A stretch of DNA of 54,943 bases from an uncultured Chloroflexales bacterium. Its GTDB lineage: Bacteria; Chloroflexota; Chloroflexia; Chloroflexales; Chloroflexaceae. Under the pieces are notes generated by a model. It was not told where the DNA came from. It searched no databases and saw only the letters and a program-made list of their open reading frames with translations. The first letter of the stretch is position 1, and every line of letters begins with the position of its first letter. This document shows positions 1 to 9,333 of the stretch, one piece after another. The position numbers and the translations under genes were made by a program. The stretch covers positions 1-54,943 of the forward strand of contig CALCJV010000148.1 of NCBI GenBank assembly GCA_937967405.1. Reading direction: 5' to 3'.

Positions 1-719
1 CCCAGTGCGATCAGGTCGAAGGTGGGGAAGCCCCCCGCTTTGGTAGCCAGATAGATGAACTGGAAGAGCAGCAGCAAGCCAAGCGAACCAGCCATCGTGT
101 AAATGAAGAAGATCACCGCAGCGTGGCGGCGGCGGCTGAAAGGGTCGTCGTCGCTGCCAGCATCACGGGTTGATTCGCCGTTGGCGCGTTTACTTTCGAG
201 GTTGCTGCGCCCCCACATCAGGATGAGGAAGAAGGCGGGCACAAGGCTGAATTCCCAGAAGATGAAGAAGAAGAAGAAATCCAGCGCAAGGAAGTAGCCC
301 AGCAAGGCCCACTCAAGCAGCAGCAGCACCGCGAAATGCTCTTTGACGCGCTTGGTCAAGCTGAATGCGGAGAGTGCGGCAATGGGAGCCATCACGACGG
401 TGAGCAGTACCATCGGCAGGCTGATCCCATCTATGCCGAGAAAGTAGTCTACTTGCACGGCCCGGATCCACGGCACGCGCTCCACGAATTGGATCACGCC
501 CTGCCCGTCGCGCACGAGGGTTGGATCGTAGCCGGCCCAGACATACAGGGCAATGCCGAGTGGTACAAACATCCACGCGACCACGCCGCGCTTAACCAAC
601 TGATCTGGTTGATTGGTGAGCATGGCTATGACAACGATAGCTGCCCCCACGAGGGGGCTGAATAGCAGCAGCGTTAGCCATACGATACCATCGGGCGATG
701 CGAGTAGATAGTCGGGCAT
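1..719 (-). CDS. nuoM: NADH-quinone oxidoreductase subunit M (partial, N-terminal part)
   Basis: This is the N-terminal 239 residues of NuoM, a proton-pumping antiporter-like membrane subunit of complex I; the gene runs off the left edge of the window. The ATG at 719 is preceded by a strong AGGAGG Shine-Dalgarno site at 725-730, and nuoL ends inside that site. The translation starts MPDYLLASPD and contains hydrophobic helices, the family motif VDYFLGIDGISLPMVLLT and the FWEFSLVPAFFLI segment whose Glu belongs to the conserved helix-5 proton path. A hydrophilic stretch rich in Asp and Arg (around residues 185-200) separates two helices, as in many NuoM proteins. It is the last visible gene of the minus-strand nuo operon; nuoN would be expected further left, outside the window. 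Confidence 0.95.
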   Translation of the reverse strand, partial: MPDYLLASPDGIVWLTLLLFSPLVGAAIVVIAMLTNQPDQLVKRGVVAWMFVPLGIALYVWAGYDPTLVRDGQGVIQFVERVPWIRAVQVDYFLGIDGISLPMVLLTVVMAPIAALSAFSLTKRVKEHFAVLLLLEWALLGYFLALDFFFFFIFWEFSLVPAFFLILMWGRSNLESKRANGESTRDAGSDDDPFSRRRHAAVIFFIYTMAGSLGLLLLFQFIYLATKAGGFPTFDLIAL

Positions 720-728
720 GCGCTCCTC

Positions 729-3098
729 CTAACGAAATCCATACAGAAACGCCAGAGCCAGCAGCACCACTGCACCAAACAGCAGGGCAATGTAATCTTG
801 CGCCTTGCCCGTTTCGGTTTGGCGCACTTGCTCGCCCACTTGCACCGAGCCGTGCGCCACCGCATCCGGTCCATCATTGAGCACGGCATCGTCGGCGATG
901 AAGTTGACCCGCCCAATGATGCGCGTCATTGCGCCGATCCCAGTCACGATGCGGGCGAGGATCATTGTATCGAACCAATCCCACAGGGCGGCCGCCACGT
1001 TGGTGGCGGTCACGATAGTGAGGCGATACAGCCGATCAAAGTAGTACGCATGGTGCAACAACTCAAACAGGCTCGGCTGTGCGCTTGCCAGTGGATCGGT
1101 GCTGTGGGCAGTTGGGTAGGCATTGCGGTACAAGTTCCAGCCAGCTGCAATGCCCAATCCGGCAATGCCTGTCGAGATTAGGGCCACAAGGAGGTTGAAG
1201 TCAATCGCGGCTTGCCCTAGCACGTCTGCCAGCCAGTGGCTGCCCGGTAGGTTCAGTGCGCCCGCAAACACAGCAAAAAAGGCAAGCACTATCAAGGGCA
1301 CGACCATATGCCAGCCGCTTTCGTGGGGCAGTGCGCCGTGTTCGCTATGTGCGCCGTGGGCATCGTGGGTGTCGAGTGCTTCGGGTGTACCGTGTTCAGT
1401 GTAGGTGATCGGGGGAGGTTGGTGGGCAGGTTCGGCGTGGATAATCTGCGGTGTATTCGGCTCGTTGACGATCTCAACCGCATCTGCTGCTTCATCCTGC
1501 TCCACATCCACACTCTGCGCGACAGCGGGCTTGCCGCTTGGCTTGGGTGTGTAGGGGTAGGCGAGCGGATTTGCGCCGCGAAACTCGCCAAAGAATACCA
1601 GCCAGACTTGGCGTGTCATATAGAAGGCGGTGAGCAGCGAAGCTAGCGAGAGGATGAGGTACACTGGGAAGTTGTACTTCCAGCCATCTGCGAGGATTTC
1701 ATCCTTGCTCCAGAAGCCGGCCAGCGGCGGAATGCCCATCAGGGCGAGCGCACCGAGCAGGTAGGTGGCAAAGGTGTAGGGCATGACGTGGCGCAAGCCG
1801 CCCATATTGCGAATATCTTGCGCGGTCTGTTGGGCAGCGTATTCGTTGTGGTGGTGGATGTGTTCAATGGCTGGTGTATGCTCCATCGCGTGGATCACTG
1901 AGCCACTGCCCAGAAACAGCAACGCCTTGAAGAAGGCATGCGTAAGCAGGTGGAAGAAGCCCGCGACAAACCCGCCAATCCCCAGTGCAGCCACCATAAA
2001 GCCGAGCTGCGAGAGGGTGGAGTAGGCAAGGATGCGTTTGATGTCGTATTGGGCGACGGCGATGGTGGCCGCAAACAGCGCAGTGAAGGCTCCCACCCAC
2101 GTCACCACCTGCAATGCCGCGCCGCCATCTGCGGTGAAGATCGGATAGACCCGCGCTACCAGAAATACGCCTGCGGCGACCATCGTGGCGGCGTGGATCA
2201 GAGCTGAGACTGGCGTAGGCCCTTCCATGGCATCCGGCAGCCAGACGTGCAGGGGGAACTGCGCGGCTTTGCCGATTGTACCAGCAAAGATCAGCAGGGC
2301 GATGGCCGTGATGTGGCTCATGCCGAGCATATTCTGGCTTACCGCTAGCTCGGCGAGCATTGCCGTATCGAACAGCTCGCCGGCCTGTGTGCCAAATGCG
2401 AGTGTCCCCGTGCGCGTGTACAGATAGACCATGCCGATCAGCATCAGCACATCGCCGATGCGGGTCACGATAAAGGCTTTTACGGCTGCACGGTAGGCGG
2501 TGGGACGGGTGAACAAGAAGCCGATCAGGAGATATGAGCACAAGCCCATCACCTCCCACGCCATAAAAAACAGCAGCAGGTTGTCAGCCATGCTCATCAG
2601 CAGCATGGCTGCCGTGAATAGAGCAATGAACGAAAAGAAGCGGGCTTGGCGTGGATGCCCGCCCATATAGCCCAACGAGAACAGGTGGATACAGGTTGAG
2701 GTAATCGTGACCATCGCCAGCAGCACCGCCGTTAAGCCGTCAATGTAGATGCCCATCTGGAAGGTGCTCGCCCCAGTTGGGGCCCAATCTATACGCTGGA
2801 TCACATTGGCAGGCGGGAAGTGAAACGCCGCGCCGTGCCCCTTATCGTCGCTGTGCCCTGCGTCGTGCGCGGTATCGCTGTGTAGGTTCGTCACTTGCCC
2901 ATCGGCGGTGATCTGGATACCACTCCCCACCGCCGCCAGTGTACCCAGTGCGATCACGCTAGCGAGCAGCATCAGCCCAATGGCGAGCCAGCCACTCGCT
3001 TGGGCATTGCGGCGCAGCGGCGGCACAAAGGTAATCAGCACGCATGCCGTGAGCGGGAGCAGTGGAATCAGCCACGCCAGTTGCAAAAAGAATGCCAT
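729..3098 (-). CDS. nuoL: NADH-quinone oxidoreductase subunit L
   Basis: NuoL is the distal antiporter-like proton-pumping subunit of complex I in the cytoplasmic membrane. The 789 residues include the key WEVMG motif (Glu182), the GKAAQFPLHVWLPDAMEGPTP segment near 276-295, and helices throughout, ending in a C-terminal hydrophobic helix. It is longer than the usual 600-680 residues. Part of the excess is a hydrophilic insertion at about 511-595, between membrane helices, rich in Glu, Pro and His (for example HDAHGAHSEHG); a second His/Asp-rich loop lies at 73-95. The gene lies 4 bases after nuoK and its stop is followed at once by nuoM, so translation is probably coupled. Confidence 0.97.
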   Translation of the reverse strand: MAFFLQLAWLIPLLPLTACVLITFVPPLRRNAQASGWLAIGLMLLASVIALGTLAAVGSGIQITADGQVTNLHSDTAHDAGHSDDKGHGAAFHFPPANVIQRIDWAPTGASTFQMGIYIDGLTAVLLAMVTITSTCIHLFSLGYMGGHPRQARFFSFIALFTAAMLLMSMADNLLLFFMAWEVMGLCSYLLIGFLFTRPTAYRAAVKAFIVTRIGDVLMLIGMVYLYTRTGTLAFGTQAGELFDTAMLAELAVSQNMLGMSHITAIALLIFAGTIGKAAQFPLHVWLPDAMEGPTPVSALIHAATMVAAGVFLVARVYPIFTADGGAALQVVTWVGAFTALFAATIAVAQYDIKRILAYSTLSQLGFMVAALGIGGFVAGFFHLLTHAFFKALLFLGSGSVIHAMEHTPAIEHIHHHNEYAAQQTAQDIRNMGGLRHVMPYTFATYLLGALALMGIPPLAGFWSKDEILADGWKYNFPVYLILSLASLLTAFYMTRQVWLVFFGEFRGANPLAYPYTPKPSGKPAVAQSVDVEQDEAADAVEIVNEPNTPQIIHAEPAHQPPPITYTEHGTPEALDTHDAHGAHSEHGALPHESGWHMVVPLIVLAFFAVFAGALNLPGSHWLADVLGQAAIDFNLLVALISTGIAGLGIAAGWNLYRNAYPTAHSTDPLASAQPSLFELLHHAYYFDRLYRLTIVTATNVAAALWDWFDTMILARIVTGIGAMTRIIGRVNFIADDAVLNDGPDAVAHGSVQVGEQVRQTETGKAQDYIALLFGAVVLLALAFLYGFR

Positions 3099-3102
3099 CG
3101 CT

Positions 3103-3417
3103 TTACCCCCGCAGCGAGTCTACGCTGTCTACATTCACTGTCTGCCATGTGCGGTAAATGGCAATTGCCATCGCCAAGCCAACCGCCGCCTCTGCTGCGG
3201 CAACCACAATCACAAACAGGGCGAAAATGATGCCGCCCACTTCGTCTGGTTGGGTATAGCGCCAGAATGCTACCAGATTGATATTAACAGCATTGAGCAT
3301 CAGTTCAATGCCCATTAGCATACTCACCGCGTGCCGCCGCGAGAGGGCCCCGAAGAACCCGACACAGAATAGCCCGGAAGCCAGCATTAAGACCCATTCA
3401 AGAGGAACTGCACTCAT
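3103..3417 (-). CDS. nuoK: NADH-quinone oxidoreductase subunit K
   Basis: NuoK is a small three-helix membrane subunit of the complex I proton-translocating arm. The 104-residue protein starts MSAVPLEWVLMLASGLFCVG and carries the conserved GIELMLNAVNINLVAF segment with the membrane Glu, then FVIVVAAAEAAVGLA with the second conserved Glu; length is typical of the family. The reading frame is open further upstream to 3807, but that extension lies inside nuoJ in another frame and has no similarity to the family, so the ATG at 3417 is the start. The last base of the nuoJ stop codon is the first base of this ATG (TAATG overlap), which points to coupled translation. Confidence 0.97.
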   Translation of the reverse strand: MSAVPLEWVLMLASGLFCVGFFGALSRRHAVSMLMGIELMLNAVNINLVAFWRYTQPDEVGGIIFALFVIVVAAAEAAVGLAMAIAIYRTWQTVNVDSVDSLRG

Positions 3418-4088
3418 TACGCGCCTTCTCCTGCTTGCTCGTGGGCGGGTGGTACGGGAGGGGGAGTGGTACTGCTGCTCGTGGGCTGTGGATGGGCAGA
3501 GCGGGCGGGAGGGCTTGGCTCCCGCTCGCGGCGCAGGGCGACTTCCTCCGCGAGGGTCAGCACGCGCACACGGCGTTGCTCCTGATCTTCCATGGCAATA
3601 ATGATTGCCCCAACCAGAGCCGCCAAGAGCAACACGGCCGCAATTTGGAAGGGCAGCAGATAGGCATTCATAAAGGCGAAGCCGAGTTCGCGGGGGCCGG
3701 CAAAGGTGGGTTGCGGGTCGGTGAAGGTCTGCCAGTCGTGGGTATAGATGGTCGGAACAAGGACGGCTGCAAAAAGGAGCACCGCGATCAGCAGCGTCGA
3801 ACGCCAACGTTGGAAGAGGACTGGCTCATCGGGATCGTCAATCTGGCGCGTGAGCATCACCGCAAAGAGCACCAGCACGGCAACTGCGCCGATGTAGAGG
3901 AGCACTTGAACTATCGCCAGAAACTCAGCGTGCAGGAGCAGATAGAGCATGGCGATGCCAAAGAAGCAGGCGATCAGCCACAGTGCGGCATGGATGATGT
4001 TCCGCACCGATACGACCATCAAGGCTGCTCCCAGAATGAGCAGACCGGTTACGCCAAACATGATCTGGACAACTAGGTCCACACGCAC
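3417..4088 (-). CDS. nuoJ: NADH-quinone oxidoreductase subunit J
   Basis: NuoJ is a five-helix membrane subunit of complex I that links the quinone site to the antiporter-like subunits. The translation (MRVDLVVQIMFGVTGLLIL) shows the NuoJ motif EFLAIVQVLLYIGAVAVLVLFAVML around residues 53-80 and the loop and helices expected after it. After the last helix (about residue 170) comes a hydrophilic tail of roughly 50 residues, rich in Pro, Ser, Arg and Glu, which typical NuoJ proteins of 165-200 residues lack or have shorter. It starts 25 bases after nuoH and overlaps nuoK by one base. Confidence 0.96.
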   Translation of the reverse strand: MRVDLVVQIMFGVTGLLILGAALMVVSVRNIIHAALWLIACFFGIAMLYLLLHAEFLAIVQVLLYIGAVAVLVLFAVMLTRQIDDPDEPVLFQRWRSTLLIAVLLFAAVLVPTIYTHDWQTFTDPQPTFAGPRELGFAFMNAYLLPFQIAAVLLLAALVGAIIIAMEDQEQRRVRVLTLAEEVALRREREPSPPARSAHPQPTSSSTTPPPVPPAHEQAGEGA

Positions 4089-4113
4089 TCCTTGGTCTCG
4101 TGGTGCGCCGCGC

Positions 4114-5460
4114 TTAGGCAGAGCGGGGCGGCGATACGGCTAGCCCTCCGGCGGCTAGGGCCGCTTGGCGGGCGACATGATCCTGTATATTCAAGCGGGC
4201 AAGGAACCAGTACGCGGCAACATTGATGACGAGTGTCACGGCAAAGGCGATCAACCAACGCACGAGGTTGCTCGGCTCGCCTGCAAATTCGATGATGCCG
4301 AAGCCTTGCGCCGTGCCCCAACGGGTGATCGCAATCCACAGGGCGGCACTTAGGATGTTGATCATCGTGAGCGGGATCAGGAACTTCCAGCCGAAATTCA
4401 TCAGTTGGTCAATCCGTAGGCGCGGGAAAGCTCCGCGCAAGGCAACCATCACAAAGAAGAACGCATACGTCTTAGCCAACAGGTAGAACGTACCCAGCAT
4501 GCCGGCCAGCACATTATACACGGGATTGCCTGCCGGATTGTCGGCACTCAGGCTTTGGCTCACCAGCCACGCAATGCCGGGGCCTTGCCAGCCACCGAAG
4601 AAGATCGTTGCCGTGATGGCACATAGCAGGAAGTTCAAGATGTATTGCGCGAGGTAGAACAGCGCAAACTTCATGCCGCTATACTCGGTCATATAGCCAG
4701 CGACAATCTCCGAATCGGCTTCAGGTATATCGAAGGGGGTGCGTTCGCCTTCGGCAAGTGCGGCAATGAAGAAACACACAAACGCGAGGAAGCCGACGGG
4801 GGTGAAGACAAACCAGCCTAGCCCCAGATCGGGGATGTTCGGTACATCGGTGGTGCTGATGAACAGCCCGCTCTGCGCCTCGACAATCGCCATCAGCGAC
4901 ATACTGCCCGTCAACATCACCGCAAACAGGAGGCTGAGTAGGGCGGGAATCTCATACGAGACGACTTGGGCCACAGCCCGCATTGCCCCCAGTAGGGCAA
5001 ATTTGTTGTTGCTCGCCCAGCCCGCCATCAGCAAGCCGACGGTGCTGATCGAGGAGATCGCAAAGAAGAACAGCAAGCCGGTTGGCAAATCTACGGCGAT
5101 CATATTTGGCCCCCACGGCAGCACCGCAAACATATACATCACAGGCGCGGCCGTGACAATCGGGGCCAGCAGGTGGACACGCTGATCTGCTGAAACAGGG
5201 ACAATATCCTCTTTGGTAAACATCTTCACGCCATCAGCTATCGGTTGGAGCAGACCTTCGTAGCCGACCCGATTGGGACCCACGCGATCCTGCATCCGGG
5301 CGATAGCACGGCGTTCGTAGTAAGTCAGGAATAGCACTTGCACGGGAGCAATTGCAAACAGGATCGCCACGACAATCAGGTGGCTGATCAGCATCACGAC
5401 CCAATCGGGGCTATTCAAGCCGAGCTGCGTATTAAGGATGAAATCAACCACATCGTACAT
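4114..5460 (-). CDS. nuoH: NADH-quinone oxidoreductase subunit H
   Basis: NuoH is the membrane subunit that forms the quinone-binding chamber with NuoB and NuoD and connects the peripheral arm to the membrane arm. The 448 residues include the conserved YYERRAIARMQDRVGPNRVG loop (about 48-67), the FTKEDIVP motif, and the loop AEGERTPFDIPEADSEIVAGY with its acidic cluster facing the quinone channel. It is longer than the 320-400 residues common in the family, mostly in loops and at the C-terminus. The start at 5460 lies 3 bases after the nuoI stop, so the two are very likely cotranslated. Confidence 0.97.
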   Translation of the reverse strand: MYDVVDFILNTQLGLNSPDWVVMLISHLIVVAILFAIAPVQVLFLTYYERRAIARMQDRVGPNRVGYEGLLQPIADGVKMFTKEDIVPVSADQRVHLLAPIVTAAPVMYMFAVLPWGPNMIAVDLPTGLLFFFAISSISTVGLLMAGWASNNKFALLGAMRAVAQVVSYEIPALLSLLFAVMLTGSMSLMAIVEAQSGLFISTTDVPNIPDLGLGWFVFTPVGFLAFVCFFIAALAEGERTPFDIPEADSEIVAGYMTEYSGMKFALFYLAQYILNFLLCAITATIFFGGWQGPGIAWLVSQSLSADNPAGNPVYNVLAGMLGTFYLLAKTYAFFFVMVALRGAFPRLRIDQLMNFGWKFLIPLTMINILSAALWIAITRWGTAQGFGIIEFAGEPSNLVRWLIAFAVTLVINVAAYWFLARLNIQDHVARQAALAAGGLAVSPPRSA

Positions 5461-5463
5461 TGG

Positions 5464-6885
5464 TTACTCCCCTTCGGCTTGAGCCGCTTTCTTAGCGGCA
5501 TTGCGGGCCCGGATCGCGGCGAGGCGGGCAGCTTTCTCATCCAAAGGTGCGTCTGGCACGGCAGGTGCGGGTGGTGCAGCTTGCTCGCTTGTCGCAGGCG
5601 GCACATCAGTGGGCGGCACATCCGGTGTAGCCAGCGTGGGTGCGGCCCCTGCGGCAGCGGTTTGCTCGTCCGCTTTCTTGGCTTCGTTGCGAGCGCGGAT
5701 GGCAGCGAGGCGAGCAGCTTTTTCATCCAATGATGCATCTGGCACGGTAGGTGCAGGTGGTGCAGCTTGCTCGCTTGCCGCAGGCTGCACATCAGTGGGC
5801 GGCATGTCCGGCGTAGCCAGCGTGGGTGCAGCTTCTGCGGCGGCGGCTTGCTCAGCCGCCTTCTTAGCCTCATTACGAGCCCGGATGGCAGCGAGGCGGG
5901 CAGCTTTGTCGGTGGGCAGATCGCCACCATCGCTGGCGGCAGGCGCAGCACTTGCGGTTGCCGGTGCGGCTTGCACGGCGGCTTTGGCTTCATTGCGGGC
6001 GCGGATCGCGGCAAGGCGAGCGGCTTTGTCGGTGGGCAGATCGCTCGCGCTGGCGGCCAGCGCAGCACTCCTCGCAGGCGGAGCGGCACTGCTGGTAGCC
6101 GGTGCAGGCGCACTCGCAACAGCCGTAGTCGGCATAGTCGCTTCCTGCTGATCATCACGCAGCTCGTGCGCTGCCTTGAGCTGTGCAAGCATTTGGGGCG
6201 CAATGCCAATAGTAGCTGGTCGCCGCTTCTTATTCGTTTCGAGCTTCTTGTAGGCACTTGCTTCGGCTTCTGCCCAGAAGGTAGGGGCAATAGATTGGTA
6301 GTAGGAAATTGGACGCAACAGATCAGTTTTATGCACGGTCAGGCTCGAATGGTCTGCCGTTGAGAGTTCAAAGTTGTGGTCCATCTTAATCGCATCGAAG
6401 GGGCACACCTCCGCGCAAAAGCCACAACTCATGCAGGCATCATACTCGATGATGAACTCGCTTACGGCGGGCACAGGCTTGCCCGTATCGGGGTCTTTCG
6501 CTTGCGTCATATGGATCACCTGCGGCGGGCAGATGCGCTGGCACTGGAAGCAGGAGGTGCAGAGTTCGTGCCCAGTGGCATCATCAAAGAGCAGGATAGG
6601 CATATTGCGGTAGGCTTCTGGCAGGGGCAGGCGTTCTTCGGGGTACTCCGTCGTAAATGTCCCCGCAATCTGGGTCGTATCATCCAGCTTGCGAAACGAT
6701 TTGCGCCAGTGATCCACCACCACGCCCAGCCCTTGCAGCAGGCTCCAGCCGGCGGCTTTTGGGCGGCGGCGTTCGACAACCACCGCGCTTCCGCGTGCAA
6801 TCTGCGGGGTCGGGTCAACCACCACTGTTAGGGCGGCGGGGGCTTCTGTAAAGGTGAGAGAGTGGGTTAGGGTGTCGTTGCTCAT
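5464..6885 (-). CDS. nuoI: NADH-quinone oxidoreductase subunit I with a repeat-bearing C-terminal tail
   Basis: NuoI is the 8Fe ferredoxin-like subunit that carries electrons through clusters N6a and N6b towards N2 in NuoB. Both cluster motifs are complete: Cys109, 112, 115, 119 ([12 protein letters not shown]) and Cys151, 154, 157, 161 ([12 protein letters not shown]). The family is usually 130-220 residues; this protein has 473. After residue about 250 it becomes a long Ala/Pro-rich tail with four copies of [16 protein letters not shown]-like sequence at about 286-301, 326-341, 388-403 and 450-465. The last two intervals are both 62 residues, and the linkers ([22 protein letters not shown]) are nearly identical, so this part is a tandem duplication at protein and DNA level. 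The gene overlaps nuoD by 4 bases (ATGA). The core function is certain; the tail has no known role that I can assign. Confidence 0.96.
   Translation of the reverse strand: MSNDTLTHSLTFTEAPAALTVVVDPTPQIARGSAVVVERRRPKAAGWSLLQGLGVVVDHWRKSFRKLDDTTQIAGTFTTEYPEERLPLPEAYRNMPILLFDDATGHELCTSCFQCQRICPPQVIHMTQAKDPDTGKPVPAVSEFIIEYDACMSCGFCAEVCPFDAIKMDHNFELSTADHSSLTVHKTDLLRPISYYQSIAPTFWAEAEASAYKKLETNKKRRPATIGIAPQMLAQLKAAHELRDDQQEATMPTTAVASAPAPATSSAAPPARSAALAASASDLPTDKAARLAAIRARNEAKAAVQAAPATASAAPAASDGGDLPTDKAARLAAIRARNEAKKAAEQAAAAEAAPTLATPDMPPTDVQPAASEQAAPPAPTVPDASLDEKAARLAAIRARNEAKKADEQTAAAGAAPTLATPDVPPTDVPPATSEQAAPPAPAVPDAPLDEKAARLAAIRARNAAKKAAQAEGE
5480..6050 (-). repeat. Tandem repeats in the nuoI tail
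   Basis: The 3' part of nuoI contains four near-identical blocks of about 48 bases encoding (D/E)[12 protein letters not shown](E/A)AK, at roughly 5491-5540, 5677-5726, 5863-5912 and 5983-6030 on the plus-strand coordinates. The first three are spaced 186 bases apart (62 codons) and the linker between them is repeated as well. Reading frame is kept throughout. Confidence 0.93.
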
Positions 6886-7991
6886 CGGTCTACCTCGCCC
6901 ATCACTATATCAATGCTGCCTAAAATGACCACAATATCGGCAACTTTATAGCCGCGACACATATCGCCTAGCGGCGTGAGATTAATAAACGAGGGCGCAC
7001 GCACCTTGTAGCGGTAGGGCTTGGTGCTGCCATCGCTGACGAGATAGAAGCCCAGTTCACCTTTAGGCGACTCAATCCGCGCATAGGCATCGCCCACTGG
7101 CGGGCGCACGTTCTGGCGAGCTTTGGGGTTGATATGCCCACCGCTCGCATCTGGCAGTTGCTCGATGATCTGCTCTAAGATGCGGCGGCTCTGGCGCATC
7201 TCCTCGATCCGCACCAGAAACCGATCATACACATCGCCGACGCTGCCGACGGGCACATCGAAGTCAAAGCGATCATAGATGCTGTACGGCTCGGCTTTGC
7301 GGATGTCGTAAGCAATGCCACTGCCACGCAACACGGGCCCAGTCACACCATACGAGACAGCAACCTCTCGCGGTAGAATGCCAATCCCTTCGCTGCGGGC
7401 AAGCAGAATTTCGTTTTCGCGCAACAGGCGTTCTAGCTCATCTATATAGGCTGGCATCGCCACCATGAGCTTCTTCAGACGCGGGATAAAATCATCTGGG
7501 AGGTCACGCACCACCCCGCCAAAGCGGAAGTAGTTGCACATCATGCGTGCGCCACTGACCAGCTCAAACAGGTCAAGAATCTTCTCGCGCTCCCGAATGC
7601 CAAACGCGAGCGGCGTTTGCCACGCACCCATATCATTGATCATAAAGCCAACTGCACCGGCATGATTAAGGATGCGCGTCAGCTCAACCATCAGCACGCG
7701 GATGTACTCGGCGCGTTCGGGGACTTCAATCCCAGCCAGCTTCTCAACGGCTAGGGCATAGGCGTGGTTATTCGCCATCGAATTGAAGTAGTCTAGCCGA
7801 TCCGTGTAGGGCATATTTTGCAGATAGGTATTCACTTCAGCAAGCTGTTCGTGGTTGCGGTGCAGATAGCCAAAGACCGGCTCAAGGTTGACTACCGTCT
7901 CGCCATCTACGGTGATCAGCATGCGGAATACGCCATGTGTCGAGGGGTGCTGGGGGCCAATGTTAATCTGAAGTTCGTCGGTCGTAATCAT
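6882..7991 (-). CDS. nuoD: NADH-quinone oxidoreductase subunit D
   Basis: NuoD is the 49-kDa-type peripheral subunit of complex I, related to the NiFe-hydrogenase large subunit; it forms the quinone-reduction site with NuoB. The 369 residues begin with the family pattern [18 protein letters not shown], where the His in the HPSTHG loop is a quinone-site residue, followed by [16 protein letters not shown] and [21 protein letters not shown], and end in [28 protein letters not shown]. Length is normal and there is no fusion to NuoC. It starts 14 bases after nuoC and overlaps nuoI by 4 bases; there is no nuoE, nuoF or nuoG between D and I. Confidence 0.98.
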   Translation of the reverse strand: MITTDELQINIGPQHPSTHGVFRMLITVDGETVVNLEPVFGYLHRNHEQLAEVNTYLQNMPYTDRLDYFNSMANNHAYALAVEKLAGIEVPERAEYIRVLMVELTRILNHAGAVGFMINDMGAWQTPLAFGIREREKILDLFELVSGARMMCNYFRFGGVVRDLPDDFIPRLKKLMVAMPAYIDELERLLRENEILLARSEGIGILPREVAVSYGVTGPVLRGSGIAYDIRKAEPYSIYDRFDFDVPVGSVGDVYDRFLVRIEEMRQSRRILEQIIEQLPDASGGHINPKARQNVRPPVGDAYARIESPKGELGFYLVSDGSTKPYRYKVRAPSFINLTPLGDMCRGYKVADIVVILGSIDIVMGEVDR

Positions 7992-8005
7992 AGCGGGTGT
8001 AGCGA

Positions 8006-8530
8006 CTACGCGCCCTCTCCTATATAGTTATCGCCCTGCTTCGGAAAATCTTTCCGCATGGGGAAGCCTTCAAACTCATCCCACATATAAATCCGGCGCA
8101 GGTTGGGGTGACCAATAAATCTAATCCCAAACAAATCGTAGGCTTCCCGTTCGTGCAGCATGGCCGCCGGTAGGATTGCCATGAGCGAGGGCACATCTGG
8201 TTGGTCGCGGGGCACACGCACCTTGATGACCAGATCGCCACCGCCGCCAATGCTGTAGAAGCGGTAGACCAACTCAAACAGCCCGTGTTCAACGTAGTCT
8301 ACGGCGGCAAGATCGGAGAGCAGCCCATAGCCGAGGTGGTCAATCACGAATTGCACCACCTCTGGGAGCGCGTCAGCATGCACCACAACATCGGCGGTAC
8401 GGATCAAGTCAGGCAGATCGTCGGGTAAGGTGACGAGTGCGTGGGGCAACACTGTAGCGAGTTGCTCGCGCAGCAGATCACGTGGGCTGGGGCGTGCATT
8501 CGGTAGTGGGGGCGAGGTGCTAGCCATCAC
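8006..8530 (-). CDS. nuoC: NADH-quinone oxidoreductase subunit C
   Basis: NuoC is the 30-kDa-type peripheral subunit of complex I. The 174-residue protein has a variable N-terminus and the conserved C-terminal block: [21 protein letters not shown] (about residues 127-147), then [24 protein letters not shown]. This [10 protein letters not shown]...GHP...RI signature defines the family. It overlaps nuoB by 4 bases (ATGA) and is followed after 14 bases by nuoD. Confidence 0.97.
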   Translation of the reverse strand: MMASTSPPLPNARPSPRDLLREQLATVLPHALVTLPDDLPDLIRTADVVVHADALPEVVQFVIDHLGYGLLSDLAAVDYVEHGLFELVYRFYSIGGGGDLVIKVRVPRDQPDVPSLMAILPAAMLHEREAYDLFGIRFIGHPNLRRIYMWDEFEGFPMRKDFPKQGDNYIGEGA

Positions 8531-9327
8531 AGCGACTCCACTTCTTTGCGCTTCAGATCGTTGGCGGCAATTTCGGGTGAGATGCCCTTCGCTTTCAGGG
8601 CGTGTTCAAGCTCCACCGTTGGGTCGAGGATTGGGAAGAGGCGCACCACTTCGGGATGCTCAAGCACGCCGCTTTTGGTTTCGCCCATTTCCGGCGAGGT
8701 ATAAGGACTCACTAGCGGCAAGCCCCCAACGGGATCAGCCAATTGCCCATTGATCTCAAGCCCGTGTGCGCCGTACTCAGGCACGGGGAAGTCCTCCGTA
8801 GCCCGCGGCTTATCGTTGCCATACCAGCGCACGCGCCCTAGCTCTTGGCGATCTATCTGCTGCTGCAAGGTTATCAAGGCATGCAGCAGGGCTTCGGGGC
8901 GCGGTGGGCAGCCGGGAATGTACACATCTACGGGAATAAATAGATCAATCCCACGCAGCACGTTATAGCCGTCGCGGAAGGGCCCCCCAGAGGTGGCACA
9001 CGCCCCCATCGAGATGACATAACGCGGCTCAGCCATTTGATTATACAGGCGGACCACCTGCGGAGCCATCTTTTTCGTCACGGTGCCCGCCACAATCATC
9101 AGGTCGGCTTGGCGCGGGCTGGCACGAAACAGCTCGGCTCCAAAACGGGACACGTCGTAGCGGCTCAAGCCCCACGCCATCATCTCAATGGCACAGCAGG
9201 CTAGCCCAAATGACATGGGCCAGACGGATGAACGCCGCCCCCAATTGTAAAATCGGTTCAGCGTGGAGAGGTAGACTCCGCGCTGTTCAGCATCGAGCTG
9301 AAGCTGGTGCAGATCGTCGGTACTCAT
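8527..9327 (-). CDS. nuoB: NADH-quinone oxidoreductase subunit B
   Basis: NuoB carries cluster N2, the last Fe-S centre before quinone. All four ligands are present: the adjacent pair Cys44-Cys45 ([13 protein letters not shown]), Cys110 ([10 protein letters not shown]) and Cys140 ([10 protein letters not shown]). At 266 residues it is longer than the usual 160-220; the extra 90 or so residues are a hydrophilic C-terminal extension after the conserved core, rich in Glu and Pro. The start at 9327 lies 6 bases after nuoA. Confidence 0.97.
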   Translation of the reverse strand: MSTDDLHQLQLDAEQRGVYLSTLNRFYNWGRRSSVWPMSFGLACCAIEMMAWGLSRYDVSRFGAELFRASPRQADLMIVAGTVTKKMAPQVVRLYNQMAEPRYVISMGACATSGGPFRDGYNVLRGIDLFIPVDVYIPGCPPRPEALLHALITLQQQIDRQELGRVRWYGNDKPRATEDFPVPEYGAHGLEINGQLADPVGGLPLVSPYTSPEMGETKSGVLEHPEVVRLFPILDPTVELEHALKAKGISPEIAANDLKRKEVESL

Positions 9328-9333
9328 CGTGGG

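Noticed and set aside
3103-3807. A 234-codon frame that extends nuoK upstream
   Set aside because: The first 130 codons lie inside nuoJ in another frame and have no NuoK similarity; the 104-codon form from 3417 is the normal gene.
5501-6151. Ala/Arg/Ser-rich 216-codon open frame on the plus strand, opposite nuoI
   Set aside because: It is the antisense of the nuoI repeat tail; its repeats merely mirror that tail and it has no ribosome binding site or family match.
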